Of a DNA stretch of 64,000 nt, positions 7,741 through 15,938 are shown in pieces (position 1 is the stretch's first letter; each line of letters opens with the position of its first letter). The translations under genes were made by a program, and so were the position numbers. The notes beneath the pieces were generated by a model. The model made no database searches. It saw only the letters and a program-made list of their open reading frames with translations, and had not been told where the DNA came from. This DNA is from Sphingobium lactosutens DS20 (GTDB lineage: Bacteria; Pseudomonadota; Alphaproteobacteria; Sphingomonadales; Sphingomonadaceae), in NCBI RefSeq assembly GCF_000445105.1, contig NZ_ATDP01000097.1, positions 1-64,000 on the forward strand, given 5' to 3'.

Positions 7741-10265
7741 TATTTGCCCATCCTGCGCCGCGCGCGCCGCGAGGCGCGGCGTTCCGTGGTGCCTACCGCC
7801 TGCGCGCTGGAGACATTGTCCATCATCTGGATCTGCGCCCACATCTCCGGAGTCAGAACGTTGCCGCTGATGTGGAAAGTGTCACCGCCCCGACCTCCAT
7901 TGTCGTTCCCCGGCTTGCGGATATCGACCATTTCGCCGCGGTTGGCGCGGAAAGCGACCAGCTGCTGATCGCCGATGGACGACGAACCGCCGACACGGAA
8001 CGAACCGCCCGTCGCAAAGCCGGGAAGATCGCGCGGCACGGCAAGTTGCGAAGCCATTCCGTCGATATAAGCCATGGAGGAAGCACTGACGCCGCCGACG
8101 CCGCTCCCGCCGGCAAGGGTGCCCAAGCTACCCAATAGGCCGCCCAGAAGCCCCCCGCCACCGCCACCGCTCGAACCCACCAGCATGCGCTGCAGGTTGA
8201 TCCGAATGATGTCGGCGATGATCTGGTTCGCGACAGACTTGAACACGTCACCCAAGGACCGGGCGCCGGTCGCGACCCCGGCCAGGCCATCGATCAGGCC
8301 GTCTATCCCATCCACCTGTACCCGCTCCAGCGCCTCGCGCGCTTCGTCCGCACTTTTGGGAATGCGATCGAGATAGGCCTCCAGCGGACCTTGCGTGTCG
8401 CGCATCAGCTGGCCGGTCGCCGCAGCCCGCAGGGCAGGCAACTGGGCAAGGCGCAACCGCGCTTCCGACGCCTTTTCCAGGTCGCTGCTTAACGCTTCGA
8501 GCCGCAGGCGATTTTCTTCCTCCGCAAACTGCGCCTCCAGGATGCGTAGCTCCACCGCGCGCCGTTCGCGGGCCGTGCGCGCGGCATCCGCGCTATACTG
8601 CATCAGTTCGATCGACAGCTGCGAACGGACCTGATCGGCGCGGATCTGCCGATCGCGTATCTCATCTTCGGCCCGCTGCCGCGCCAGTCGCTTGCGCGCT
8701 TCGGCATTCTGGTTGTTGAGCTCGATCAGCTGCTGCTTTTTGGCCGCATCGATCATCTCGTCATCGTTGATCGCCCGCTCGCGGATCTGCCGCTCGGTTT
8801 CGATGTGCTGCAGATCGGCGTCGCGGCGCGCTTCCACCGTGCCGCTCAGGTCGGCGAGGGTCGTCGTCAGGTCGCTATTTTCGCGATCGACGTCATCGGT
8901 GAAACGCCGAAGCGCATCGGCCGCGCGCTCGGCTTCGCGCTGGGCGCGCTTGCGCAGGGTCTCCTCTGACGGCCCCTTGGCACCGCCGGATTTCTTCGAG
9001 GTAGATGGTGCTGATGGTCTGTAATCAGCGCCTTTGCGATTGCCGAAAACGTCATAGCCGGACATGAGTGCGTCAAACTTGCGTTGAGCCGCTTCCCCTT
9101 GGCCACGAGCAGTAGCTGCGTCGAACCCTTTGAGGAACGTGCCGCGCATGTTGGAAGTAGGACTATCGGGCGCAAATTGCCGACCAAAGACCCTTCGATC
9201 AAAGGCATTCGCCTTGTTTTGCAGTGTTGGCAGTGCATTCCGAACATCGTCGATGGCGCCCAAAATGCTGGCAAGGCCATTCCTCAGGTAATTGGCGCGG
9301 TCTTCTATGCGACCGAAGGCGCTTAGAGCACCTTCGACCATAGGTTCGAAAGCATCATGGAGGCCCTCGAACGCAGCCCTCATTTCGATGCCAGATTGCT
9401 CTGCGCTGTCGGCCAAGGAGGCTAAGTCTCGCGACCCGCCTAATACGAAGGATGCGATGCTGCTGGAAAACTGGCCACCCTGATCGAATGCCCCGAATGC
9501 TGTGATCGCTGAATTCGAGATCTGCTCGATTGCTTCACTAAAAGTGACCGGCATTTGCCGAAATTCAGCGTCGATCCCTTTAGTAAAATCGCGATCGGTT
9601 AAAGCGCGGAATAGAACATCCGAAGTGAGCTTACCATCCTCTGCCATCGCCCGCAGCTGACCAATCGGGATATTAAGGCTGTCCGCCAGCAATCGTGCCA
9701 ACCTGGGAGAGGATTCCATGATGCTGTTGAATTCATCGCCGCGAAGGACACCAGAAGCCAATGCCTGCCCAAACTGGGTCGTGGCGGCGGATGCCTCTGC
9801 CTGTGTTGCACCGCTGATTTTCAACGTTTTCGAGAATGTTTCAGTCGCCCGCGCGGCTTCCGTCTGCGTCCCGCCCAATTCTCGGGTGGCGCGCATGAAG
9901 TTGCCATAAAGCGCCGCGGTTTCGGTCAGGCCATTACGGGTGGCGGTCGCAATATTTTGGACATCCTTTTGCGCCTGTCCAAAGCTTCCAAACTGCTGCG
10001 TCGCAAGGCGCAACTGTGCAGACATCTGCTTAGAGGCATCGGCGAGCCGCAGATACTGAGTGGTCGCCGCCCCTACAGATGCGATACCGAGTGCTGCGCC
10101 TAAACCCCGCAAGGAAGCCGATATCGCAGCTGACGCCGCCCCCACATCCTTCGCCGCGCGGCCAAACTGCTTTGTAGAGCTACTCGCGCGCTTGATACCG
10201 GTTTCGAACTGTGCAGAGTCTAGGCCTAGAGTGACGCGCAGCGCGCCAATAACAGAACGTGCCAT
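7740..10265 (-). CDS. Tail tape measure protein
   Basis: 841 residues. Residues about 70-240 match the conserved tape-measure domain (LRLATQQFGSFGQAQKDVQN, then RGDEFNSIMESSPRLARLLA). Long charged helices follow (about 430-640, many Arg/Glu/Gln), then a glycine-rich C-terminal segment (GSSGGGGGGLLGGLLGS). It fixes tail length and is probably injected with DNA. It lies between the tail chaperones and the distal-tail genes, as expected. The N-terminal half (about 9000-10265) is noticeably more AT-rich than the C-terminal half, suggesting a recombination joint inside the gene. Confidence 0.93.
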   Translation of the reverse strand: MARSVIGALRVTLGLDSAQFETGIKRASSSTKQFGRAAKDVGAASAAISASLRGLGAALGIASVGAATTQYLRLADASKQMSAQLRLATQQFGSFGQAQKDVQNIATATRNGLTETAALYGNFMRATRELGGTQTEAARATETFSKTLKISGATQAEASAATTQFGQALASGVLRGDEFNSIMESSPRLARLLADSLNIPIGQLRAMAEDGKLTSDVLFRALTDRDFTKGIDAEFRQMPVTFSEAIEQISNSAITAFGAFDQGGQFSSSIASFVLGGSRDLASLADSAEQSGIEMRAAFEGLHDAFEPMVEGALSAFGRIEDRANYLRNGLASILGAIDDVRNALPTLQNKANAFDRRVFGRQFAPDSPTSNMRGTFLKGFDAATARGQGEAAQRKFDALMSGYDVFGNRKGADYRPSAPSTSKKSGGAKGPSEETLRKRAQREAERAADALRRFTDDVDRENSDLTTTLADLSGTVEARRDADLQHIETERQIRERAINDDEMIDAAKKQQLIELNNQNAEARKRLARQRAEDEIRDRQIRADQVRSQLSIELMQYSADAARTARERRAVELRILEAQFAEEENRLRLEALSSDLEKASEARLRLAQLPALRAAATGQLMRDTQGPLEAYLDRIPKSADEAREALERVQVDGIDGLIDGLAGVATGARSLGDVFKSVANQIIADIIRINLQRMLVGSSGGGGGGLLGGLLGSLGTLAGGSGVGGVSASSMAYIDGMASQLAVPRDLPGFATGGSFRVGGSSSIGDQQLVAFRANRGEMVDIRKPGNDNGGRGGDTFHISGNVLTPEMWAQIQMMDNVSSAQAVGTTERRASRRARRRMGK

Positions 10266-10287
10266 GCAGCCTCCGAAGGGATTGATG

Positions 10288-10644
10288 ATGAAAATTACGG
10301 TTGCAACGCTGCTAGCCGCGCTCGCCCTTTCGGGTTGCGGCGGCCGCGAGAATGAGGCCCGAAAGATTGCAGCGCACGACCTCCTAGATCCAAATGCCGC
10401 TCAGTTTCGCAAAGTCGAACCAGCAGGGGAAAACTGCTTTGCGGGTGAGATAAACGCTAAAAACAAGGTCGGGGCATACACGGGATTTCGCCCTTTTCTG
10501 GTCGACCTTCGGAAAGGCGAGGTGGCGATCGCTGCCGAACCACCCAGCGACCAACATGACTCCGACGCTGCAATTTCTCTCGCTCGCTATGGCGTTTTTG
10601 CGGCCGACTGCGGGGTAGATGAAAACCTCATCCCACCCGCCTGA
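10288..10644 (+). CDS. Small lipoprotein encoded against the tail operon (moron candidate)
   Basis: 118 residues from the second of two adjacent ATGs, which has GAAGGG seven bases upstream. The N-terminus (MKITVATLLAALALSGCGG) is a lipoprotein signal with lipobox ALSGC, so the mature protein should be lipid-anchored. The mature part contains LLDPNAAQFRKVE and GEINAKNKVGAYTGFRPF, a motif pair I associate with small uncharacterised proteins of bacteria and phages. It is the only gene on the plus strand in a 27-kb minus-strand series, and its end overlaps the tail-chaperone extension by 17 bases. It may be expressed in the lysogen, for example to exclude other phages; that is inference. Confidence 0.8.
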   Translation: MKITVATLLAALALSGCGGRENEARKIAAHDLLDPNAAQFRKVEPAGENCFAGEINAKNKVGAYTGFRPFLVDLRKGEVAIAAEPPSDQHDSDAAISLARYGVFAADCGVDENLIPPA

Positions 10645-10948
10645 TCGTTAGCGGAACGCCCTTCTTTGCCATCGATTTGAACATGGCCAGCATCTGTCCA
10701 TTTGTCCGAACCTGGGGCGCCTTCTTGTCGCCAAGGGCGGCTGAAAGGGCCGGCATCTTCTTCGCGCGCTGAAACGCGGCCTGGTGCCACGCCACATACA
10801 TGGCATCGCGCATCTTCATTTTCTCGCGCCGCACATAGCCGCGAATAGTGGCTTGGATGATGCGCGGCGTCTGTCGCCAGAATATATCGGGGTCAAACCC
10901 GGCTTCGGTCCATAGCTCTAGGAGCTTGAGCCAGTCCCAGCCGTTGTC
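10628..10948 (-). CDS. Tail assembly chaperone extension, reached by -1 frameshift
   Basis: This frame follows the smaller chaperone in the -1 frame and has no good start of its own. It contains AGFDPDIFWRQTPRIIQATI, which resembles the core of the Phage_TAC_6 tail-chaperone family (A-G-x-x-P-x-x-F-W-x-x-T-P). A -1 slip at 10948-10954 would add 106 residues to the 113 upstream ones, giving a 219-residue fusion. This is the arrangement of lambda G/GT. The frame in principle opens at 11050 but is read only after the slip. Confidence 0.75.
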   Translation of the reverse strand, partial: DNGWDWLKLLELWTEAGFDPDIFWRQTPRIIQATIRGYVRREKMKMRDAMYVAWHQAAFQRAKKMPALSAALGDKKAPQVRTNGQMLAMFKSMAKKGVPLTIRRVG

Positions 10949-11286
10949 TTTGCCTGACCCCGCTTCCGAGGGTTTGCCTCTTTCTCCGGCTCCGGCCAGG
11001 CATGCTTCATCGCGGAGGCGATCGCATCTCTGATGATAGGAAGGCCCCAAGCCATGACCTTGTCGCGGAACCCTTCCCAGGGCATGCCATATTGGCGGAA
11101 CATGCCGGCCCAGGCGAGTGCGGCCGTCATGCCCAGATGCGCCCCGCTGTCAAAGAGCGCGACCACCACACTGATCGGTTTGCCCGTCACTTCTTCGGCC
11201 ATGCACAGGGCATCGGCGTCCATGGTGACAACGTAGGTCGTGCCCTCTGCCTGGAATGAGCCTTCGCCGCGCATTGGATTGACCAT
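10918..11286 (-). CDS. Tail assembly chaperone, short form
   Basis: 122 residues from the ATG at 11284-11286, overlapping the upstream stop (TAATG); a longer start at 11340 lies inside the tube gene. The protein (MVNPMRGEGSFQAEGTTYVV at the start) resembles the GTA gp10-like/gpG-like chaperones found between the major tail protein and the tape measure. The C-terminal tail (PEPEKEANPRKRGQAKTTAG) is polar and holds the slip site. The short form and the frameshifted long form probably coat the tape measure during tail assembly. Confidence 0.82.
   Translation of the reverse strand: MVNPMRGEGSFQAEGTTYVVTMDADALCMAEEVTGKPISVVVALFDSGAHLGMTAALAWAGMFRQYGMPWEGFRDKVMAWGLPIIRDAIASAMKHAWPEPEKEANPRKRGQAKTTAGTGSSS
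10948..10954 (-). other. Candidate -1 ribosomal frameshift site GGCAAAG
   Basis: Read in the zero frame the heptamer is G GCA AAG. The AAG codon preceded by A allows lysyl-tRNA to slip from AAG to AAA, as in the lambda G/GT site GGGAAAG, though the P-site repairing is poorer here. It lies 30 bases before the zero-frame stop at 10918 and inside the overlap with the -1 frame. Other slip positions in the overlap cannot be excluded. Confidence 0.5.
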
Positions 11287-11729
11287 TATGCGCCCGCCGC
11301 CTCCGTGCGCTCGCCCGTGAACTGAAGCGTCACTTGGCAAGTCATCCGGTCATCCATGGGGATCGTTGGTGTGCGGCTTAGCACGTTGACATGGCCGCCG
11401 ATTTCCCATGTGCCCCCTTCATTGTCGGCGGGCACGATGATTTTGAAAGCGCGGGCAGCCGGATCTTGATGGGCATCGCTGATCAGCGCATCGGTCGGCT
11501 TGCCGGGCAGCCAGTTGACCTGGAAGCTCCCCTGACCCGTTTCGATCAGCGTCTTGATATATTCGCGGCGCCGGCCAGGGCTTTTGAAGTGGGTCGCTTC
11601 CGTGGTGCCCCATTCCTCCGAACCCGGCTCCAGCCCGATCAGCTCGCCGACCTCGGTCAGTACGCCCGCGGCGTTCGCCAGGTGAAATTCGGAGCCGAAG
11701 CCCGTAATCGCGTCAGTCTCGCCTGCCAT
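11286..11729 (-). CDS. Major tail tube protein
   Basis: 147 residues from the ATG at 11727-11729, which has GGAG about eight bases upstream. Soluble and beta-rich, starting MAGETDAITGFGSEFHLANA and containing THFKSPGRRREYIKTLIETG, typical of siphovirus and GTA tail-tube subunits that form stacked hexameric rings. It lies between the tail-terminator-like protein and the tail chaperones, the normal position for the major tail protein. Confidence 0.85.
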   Translation of the reverse strand: MAGETDAITGFGSEFHLANAAGVLTEVGELIGLEPGSEEWGTTEATHFKSPGRRREYIKTLIETGQGSFQVNWLPGKPTDALISDAHQDPAARAFKIIVPADNEGGTWEIGGHVNVLSRTPTIPMDDRMTCQVTLQFTGERTEAAGA

Positions 11730-11740
11730 CTGTCTTGCTC

Positions 11741-12133
11741 CTACTGGGTGGACGTCCACCAAATTCGAAAATCGGCCGATATGCGGAAAACGGTGCCGAT
11801 CCCGTCGACCTCTTCCGCCGGCATGTCGCGCTCGCTCTCCAGCAGCGAACGGCTGAAAATCGTGTCGCCATACTGTCCTGGCTGCTCCAGCAGCGCGACG
11901 GTCGCGCGCGTCAGGGGATCAATATCCCGCATCGCCAGGCCCCAGAAATCGAACCGAACGATGCTGTCATGCAGGTCGATGGCCGAGCTCATGGCATATG
12001 CCCGCCCAGGGCTGATCTGCTGCAGCGTGATGCCGGGCAAACCCGCCTTTGGCGGGCGAGATACCCACGATATGCTCTGCGCCGCGTTGAGGGCGTCATC
12101 GGCCTCCAGACGCGCCAGCAGGTCCACTCTCAT
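11741..12133 (-). CDS. Tail terminator/completion protein (DUF3168-like)
   Basis: 130 residues (MRVDLLARLEADDALNAAQS). Size, N-terminal helix and position between the gp10-like protein and the tube protein match DUF3168/tail-terminator proteins that cap the tail tube at the head side. The start overlaps the upstream stop (ATGA). Assignment is mostly by context. Confidence 0.72.
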   Translation of the reverse strand: MRVDLLARLEADDALNAAQSISWVSRPPKAGLPGITLQQISPGRAYAMSSAIDLHDSIVRFDFWGLAMRDIDPLTRATVALLEQPGQYGDTIFSRSLLESERDMPAEEVDGIGTVFRISADFRIWWTSTQ

Positions 12134-12564
12134 CGCTTCGCTGCCTTCCGTGCGATCCTCGCTGCAGTTTTTTCAACCTCGATCCCGAGCCCCGTGCCGA
12201 CGATGTCGAGCGCGTTCATCCGCTCGGCCTCCCAGGCAGGCGTCAGGTACGGCTGCGCCGGCTCCTTGTAGGTGCCGAATTCCTGGGTGATCGCCTGCGG
12301 GTGCTGCCCTGGGCCGACATGGACTTCCACGGGGGCAACCGCCCCCTTGTCGGCCTGTTGCGACCGCGCCAGCGCCGTGCCGACATCGATGCTCTCGACC
12401 AGATCGCCTTGATTGACCGGCGCCAGGCGGCGCGCGGCTCGGGCGATCGGCTCGCCGGCCTGACGCAATACTCTGAAACCTACCGCACGCGCGGTCGCCT
12501 TCGGCATTTGACCGAGCGCCTGATCCAGCTCCTTCAGCCCGGTCAGCTTGAATGTCTCGGCCAT
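12130..12564 (-). CDS. HK97 gp10-like head-tail joining protein
   Basis: 144 residues starting MAETFKLTGLKELDQALGQM. The pattern G-L-K-E-L-x-x-A-L followed by an Arg/Ala-rich helix (RQAGEPIARAARRLAPVNQG) and a later E-F-G-T motif is characteristic of the HK97 gp10 family. These proteins sit at the neck between head-closure and tail-terminator proteins. It overlaps its downstream neighbour by four bases. Confidence 0.87.
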   Translation of the reverse strand: MAETFKLTGLKELDQALGQMPKATARAVGFRVLRQAGEPIARAARRLAPVNQGDLVESIDVGTALARSQQADKGAVAPVEVHVGPGQHPQAITQEFGTYKEPAQPYLTPAWEAERMNALDIVGTGLGIEVEKTAARIARKAAKR

Positions 12565-12890
12565 CAGACGGCTGCCCGAATGGCAGTAATGCGACGTCCG
12601 CCATTGTCTAGATCATGTGCCCCTGTCACATCCCAGACACTGTTATCGAATACGATCCGGTGATCCACTCGGCTGACAGTTCGCGTTTTTCTGTTGCTCA
12701 GCACCTCAAATGATGCGGCTTGCGATCCACCCTCCTGAGCTGCCGCGCGTTGTTCACGGCCTGTGCCAAAATAAACGGCGGCAAATTCTTGAGTGAAAAG
12801 CGACCATGTTTCCTTCTCGCCGCCGTATCCGTCATTAACGACCGTGCGAACTTCAATGGCAATAAGGTGCCTGCGCGGGCTCGCCTTCAT
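12564..12890 (-). CDS. Head-closure / head-tail adaptor protein
   Basis: 108 residues from the ATG at 12888-12890, overlapping the upstream stop (ATGA). The segment NDGYGGEKETWSLFTQEFAA followed by GREQRAA and a late RIVFDNSVWDVTGAHDLDN is typical of SPP1 gp16-like head-tail adaptors, small beta-barrels that close the neck. Gene order (connector, this, gp10-like) agrees. The gene and its upstream neighbour are richer in A/T than the surrounding structural genes. Confidence 0.82.
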   Translation of the reverse strand: MKASPRRHLIAIEVRTVVNDGYGGEKETWSLFTQEFAAVYFGTGREQRAAAQEGGSQAASFEVLSNRKTRTVSRVDHRIVFDNSVWDVTGAHDLDNGGRRITAIRAAV

Positions 12891-13411
12891 ATGCCCCACC
12901 GTTTCATACTGCGGCACAGGCGCTTGGCGGCCGTTTCAAGATCACCTGCAAGGCCGCCAGTTTCTCGGTCATTGAAGAACCCGGCTGTAAGGATGCGCAT
13001 AGCTCGCATGATGTTTGGCGAGAAAAGCTGGATCGCTTCGGGGCTGGCGAACCCGGCCGTCATGGTGACAGCAATAGTGCTTCCGCTCATCATGCGGGGC
13101 CAAGCCCGGGCAACCAAGCGCGCCGGTCGCCGCGCGATCTGTGCGAAATAGTTCGTATCGACTAACACATGATCAAGGCCGTCGGTATCAGTGTAATCGA
13201 CAGAATCGATCGACACGATGGGCCAGGTCGACAGGTCATGCCCAAAGTCTGCAATGACTTCCGTAACCGCACGGCGAGTGAGGATCAGGCCGGTATAATC
13301 TTCTATCCACCCCCGCGCATCGGTTATGGCTGCCATGACCACATCATCTTCGTCGTCCGACAAGATGCGGAGCTGCGCCTTGGCATCCTCAAGGGAAATT
13401 GGCTCTGCCAT
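12887..13411 (-). CDS. Head-tail connector protein (gp6-like)
   Basis: 174 residues, opening with ISLEDAKAQLRILSDDEDDV and then AAITDARGWIEDYTGLIL. The L-x-x-A-K-x-x-L-R-x-x-x-x-E-D-D pattern followed by a helix is the signature of the HK97 gp6/phage connector family. It forms the ring attached below the portal. It lies after the capsid gene and a small unknown protein, as in HK97-like phages. Confidence 0.9.
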   Translation of the reverse strand: MAEPISLEDAKAQLRILSDDEDDVVMAAITDARGWIEDYTGLILTRRAVTEVIADFGHDLSTWPIVSIDSVDYTDTDGLDHVLVDTNYFAQIARRPARLVARAWPRMMSGSTIAVTMTAGFASPEAIQLFSPNIMRAMRILTAGFFNDRETGGLAGDLETAAKRLCRSMKRWGI

Positions 13412-13435
13412 ACGCAGCCCCCTACCGGTTTCGGC

Positions 13436-13732
13436 TTACTCGCCCGCTTGGCTGGCGAGGTTCTTTTCGACCGCCTCACGGCCATCGAGATAAGGATCGT
13501 TGAAGTCGATTTGATTGGCGATCTTCGGCTGACCCTTGCGCGGATGGTTGTCCACCGCCGGATGATCGACGTCGACGCGCTCAACGATCTCGGGTTCGAT
13601 GAACGCGCCGCTGGCTTCCACCTTCGTGGCGGCGGTGAGGTTGTCCTCGGTCATGCCGGCCGTGTCGGACGTGCCCGGAACGTCAGGGGTCTTAATGTCG
13701 GTCGTATCGACCGTTGCCTTGGTGCTGGCCAT
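13436..13732 (-). CDS. Small acidic hypothetical protein next to the capsid gene
   Basis: 98 residues from the ATG at 13730-13732 with GGAG nine bases upstream; the in-frame start at 13786 has no such site. The N-terminal half is Thr/Asp-rich and likely disordered (TKATVDTTDIKTPDVPGTSD). The C-terminal part is charged. It sits between capsid and connector genes, where phages often carry head decoration or assembly accessory proteins, but no family is recognised. Confidence 0.65.
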   Translation of the reverse strand: MASTKATVDTTDIKTPDVPGTSDTAGMTEDNLTAATKVEASGAFIEPEIVERVDVDHPAVDNHPRKGQPKIANQIDFNDPYLDGREAVEKNLASQAGE

Positions 13733-13793
13733 GTTTGTCGCTCCTTCAGGGGGATGCAGGGCCGGCCTCATCGCCGGCCCTGTCAACGTGGAA

Positions 13794-15059
13794 TTACGCG
13801 GCGCCGATCTTGAGCGCCCGCATGGCGGTGGGGTTCTTCACGCCGCCGCCCACGCGCTTGGTCGTGTAGAACAGCACGAAGGGCTTGGCGGTGTAGGGAT
13901 CGCGCAGGACGCGCACGCCGATGCGGTCGATCACCTGATACGTCTCCGCCATGTCGCCATAGAGAGCAGCGATATTGCCAGCCCCGACGTTCGGCATGCC
14001 CGGCATGTCGACGACGGGCTCGCCCGCCAGCGTCGGCGGCACACCGAGCGCCAGGCTGGGCTGCCACAGATATGCGCCATCGCTGGTCTTGAGCTTGCGG
14101 AAGGACGCCTGCGAACCGCGGTTCATGAAGAACTTGGCGTTCGGCAGAAACTCTGCCGGCAGGTCCGCCTGCAGATCGAAAAGCGCGTCCGCCTTGACGT
14201 CGGCCGCAGCGCCAGACAGCAGGGCAGGGATCGCACCATAGGGATGCTTTGCCGCATTCGCCGCGCCTTCGATATAGGTCAGGACGCCGTCAGGCTTGTT
14301 GCTGCCATCACCCGACAGAAAGGCGATACCCTCCTGCTTGTCGAACTCGACCGATACCTCGTCGGCGAGCCACGCTTCGATGTCGATCTCGGCATCGTCG
14401 ATCAGACCCTGCGATGCAGCAGGATTGGCGTAGATTTCGCCCATAGTGAACGACAGGGTGCTAAGGCCGGGCGTGGTGGTCTGGGGGCGTGCGGCGGTTT
14501 CGCCGACCCAGCCGCTGCCGACCACACCATCGGAATAGACTTTCTTGAACCCCGCACCGCTGATCGTGATGACCGAGCTGTTCTGACGCATCGGCGAGAT
14601 GACCTTTGTCTTCTTGCTGATGGTGCGATCCCATTCGATCGGCGCGAGATATCCGCCCTCGCCGTCGGTCTTGGTCGCCGCCGCACGCAGTTCCTCCAGC
14701 TTCGCGGAGGCCGAGCCGCCCTTGAAGTATGCCTGGAATTCCTGAGTATATTCCGGATCGCGCGGCTTGGCGCTGTCGTGACCATCGCCGAGCGATGCGG
14801 CGAGGTTGACCTTCTCGACGGCTTCCTGGAGCTTGTCGAGATCGGCTTCGATCTTGCCGAGCTTCTCGGTCGTGACGACGTCGGTCTTGCCGGCCTTGAT
14901 CTCATCCAGAGAGGCGGTGTGGGTTTCCTTGAACGCCTCGAACGCCGTGGCGAGCGCCTCGATGCTATCGGGCTTTTTAGGCTGGGCCTCCGCGCGCACG
15001 GCGAGCAGGCCACCGATGGCCGTCGCGCGAGCGAGGCCGATCATTGCGATGGTCTTCAT
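13794..15059 (-). CDS. HK97-fold major capsid protein with scaffold domain
   Basis: 421 residues. The first 120 or so form a charged helical delta/scaffold domain (EALATAFEAFKETHTASLDE, then KIEADLDKLQEAVEK). The capsid part follows, with YLAPIEWDRTISKK, a late KFFMNRGSQASFRKLKTSDG and WQPSLALGVPPTLAGEPVV, all typical of Phage_capsid (HK97) proteins. The adjacent ClpP-like protease probably removes the scaffold domain. The first 20 residues resemble a short hydrophobic leader, but that is unlikely to be a signal peptide. Confidence 0.95.
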   Translation of the reverse strand: MKTIAMIGLARATAIGGLLAVRAEAQPKKPDSIEALATAFEAFKETHTASLDEIKAGKTDVVTTEKLGKIEADLDKLQEAVEKVNLAASLGDGHDSAKPRDPEYTQEFQAYFKGGSASAKLEELRAAATKTDGEGGYLAPIEWDRTISKKTKVISPMRQNSSVITISGAGFKKVYSDGVVGSGWVGETAARPQTTTPGLSTLSFTMGEIYANPAASQGLIDDAEIDIEAWLADEVSVEFDKQEGIAFLSGDGSNKPDGVLTYIEGAANAAKHPYGAIPALLSGAAADVKADALFDLQADLPAEFLPNAKFFMNRGSQASFRKLKTSDGAYLWQPSLALGVPPTLAGEPVVDMPGMPNVGAGNIAALYGDMAETYQVIDRIGVRVLRDPYTAKPFVLFYTTKRVGGGVKNPTAMRALKIGAA

Positions 15060-15074
15060 GATACGGGTTCCTTT

Positions 15075-15938
15075 TTAGGACATTGCTCGAAGGAGCCGGG
15101 AAGTCTGCTCCGCTGAAATGCCGGCGTCGCGCTCGGCTTGTCCCTCGGCTCGGCGCGCTTCGGGGATCATCTCGCGGAACAGCTCGCGCCGCTCGGAACG
15201 CGGCATTCCCTGTTTCGCAAGAAAGCTGTCGAGCGAGGCACGGTCGCTCGGGAAATTCTCATCGGCCGCAGCATACACGGGCATCTGCGCTTCGCGTTCG
15301 ATCAGGGTGTCGGCAAGGCCAGCCTCAATCGCCTGTTGGCCTCGGAAGAAGACGTCCTTGCCGGCGATCATCGCCTCGAATTCGGCCACCTCGCGGCCCG
15401 ATCGCGCCGCGTATGTCTCGCACATGGCGGTGTCGAGATGAGCCAGCGTCTCCCATGCATCCTGCATTTCCGACTTGGTGCCCATGAAAAGCCCGCGCGC
15501 TTCATGGATCATGATCTCGGCATTTGCTGCGATCTGGATCTCATCGCCGGCCATGGCGATGACAGACGCAGCCGACGCAGCGACGCCCAACACCTGGACG
15601 ATGACCTTGCCCTCGTGGCGGCGAAGCAGATTATAGGCCGCCACACCCTCGAAATAGTTGCCACCGGGGGAATTGATCTCGACGATGATGTCCTTGCCCG
15701 CCAGAGGACGGAGCGCTCCCGCGATGCGCTTGGCGCCCACGCCGCCGCCCTCGCCATCGTCCCCGATATAATCGAAGATCGAGATTGTCGGCATGGCCTG
15801 GGCGGTGACGTCGACGGTGAAATGGCGGAAGTCATCGGCCAGGGCGCGCGTCTCGAACTTCCAGTCCGAGCCCGAGCCCAGATTGGGCATCTCAGGCGGA
15901 CGTTGCGATGCGAATACGGCGCGAAGGTGGTTACTCAT
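15075..15938 (-). CDS. ClpP-like prohead maturation protease
   Basis: 287 residues from the ATG at 15936-15938, which overlaps the portal stop by eight bases; a start at 16001 is less likely. ClpP-family landmarks are visible: EINSPGGNYFEGVAAYNLL, GVAASAASVIAMAGDEI with the nucleophile Ser region, then IMIHEARG with the catalytic His. The charged C-terminal tail may help capsid binding. It should cleave the capsid scaffold region during head maturation. The order portal, protease, capsid is the standard HK97 block. Confidence 0.93.
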   Translation of the reverse strand: MSNHLRAVFASQRPPEMPNLGSGSDWKFETRALADDFRHFTVDVTAQAMPTISIFDYIGDDGEGGGVGAKRIAGALRPLAGKDIIVEINSPGGNYFEGVAAYNLLRRHEGKVIVQVLGVAASAASVIAMAGDEIQIAANAEIMIHEARGLFMGTKSEMQDAWETLAHLDTAMCETYAARSGREVAEFEAMIAGKDVFFRGQQAIEAGLADTLIEREAQMPVYAAADENFPSDRASLDSFLAKQGMPRSERRELFREMIPEARRAEGQAERDAGISAEQTSRLLRAMS

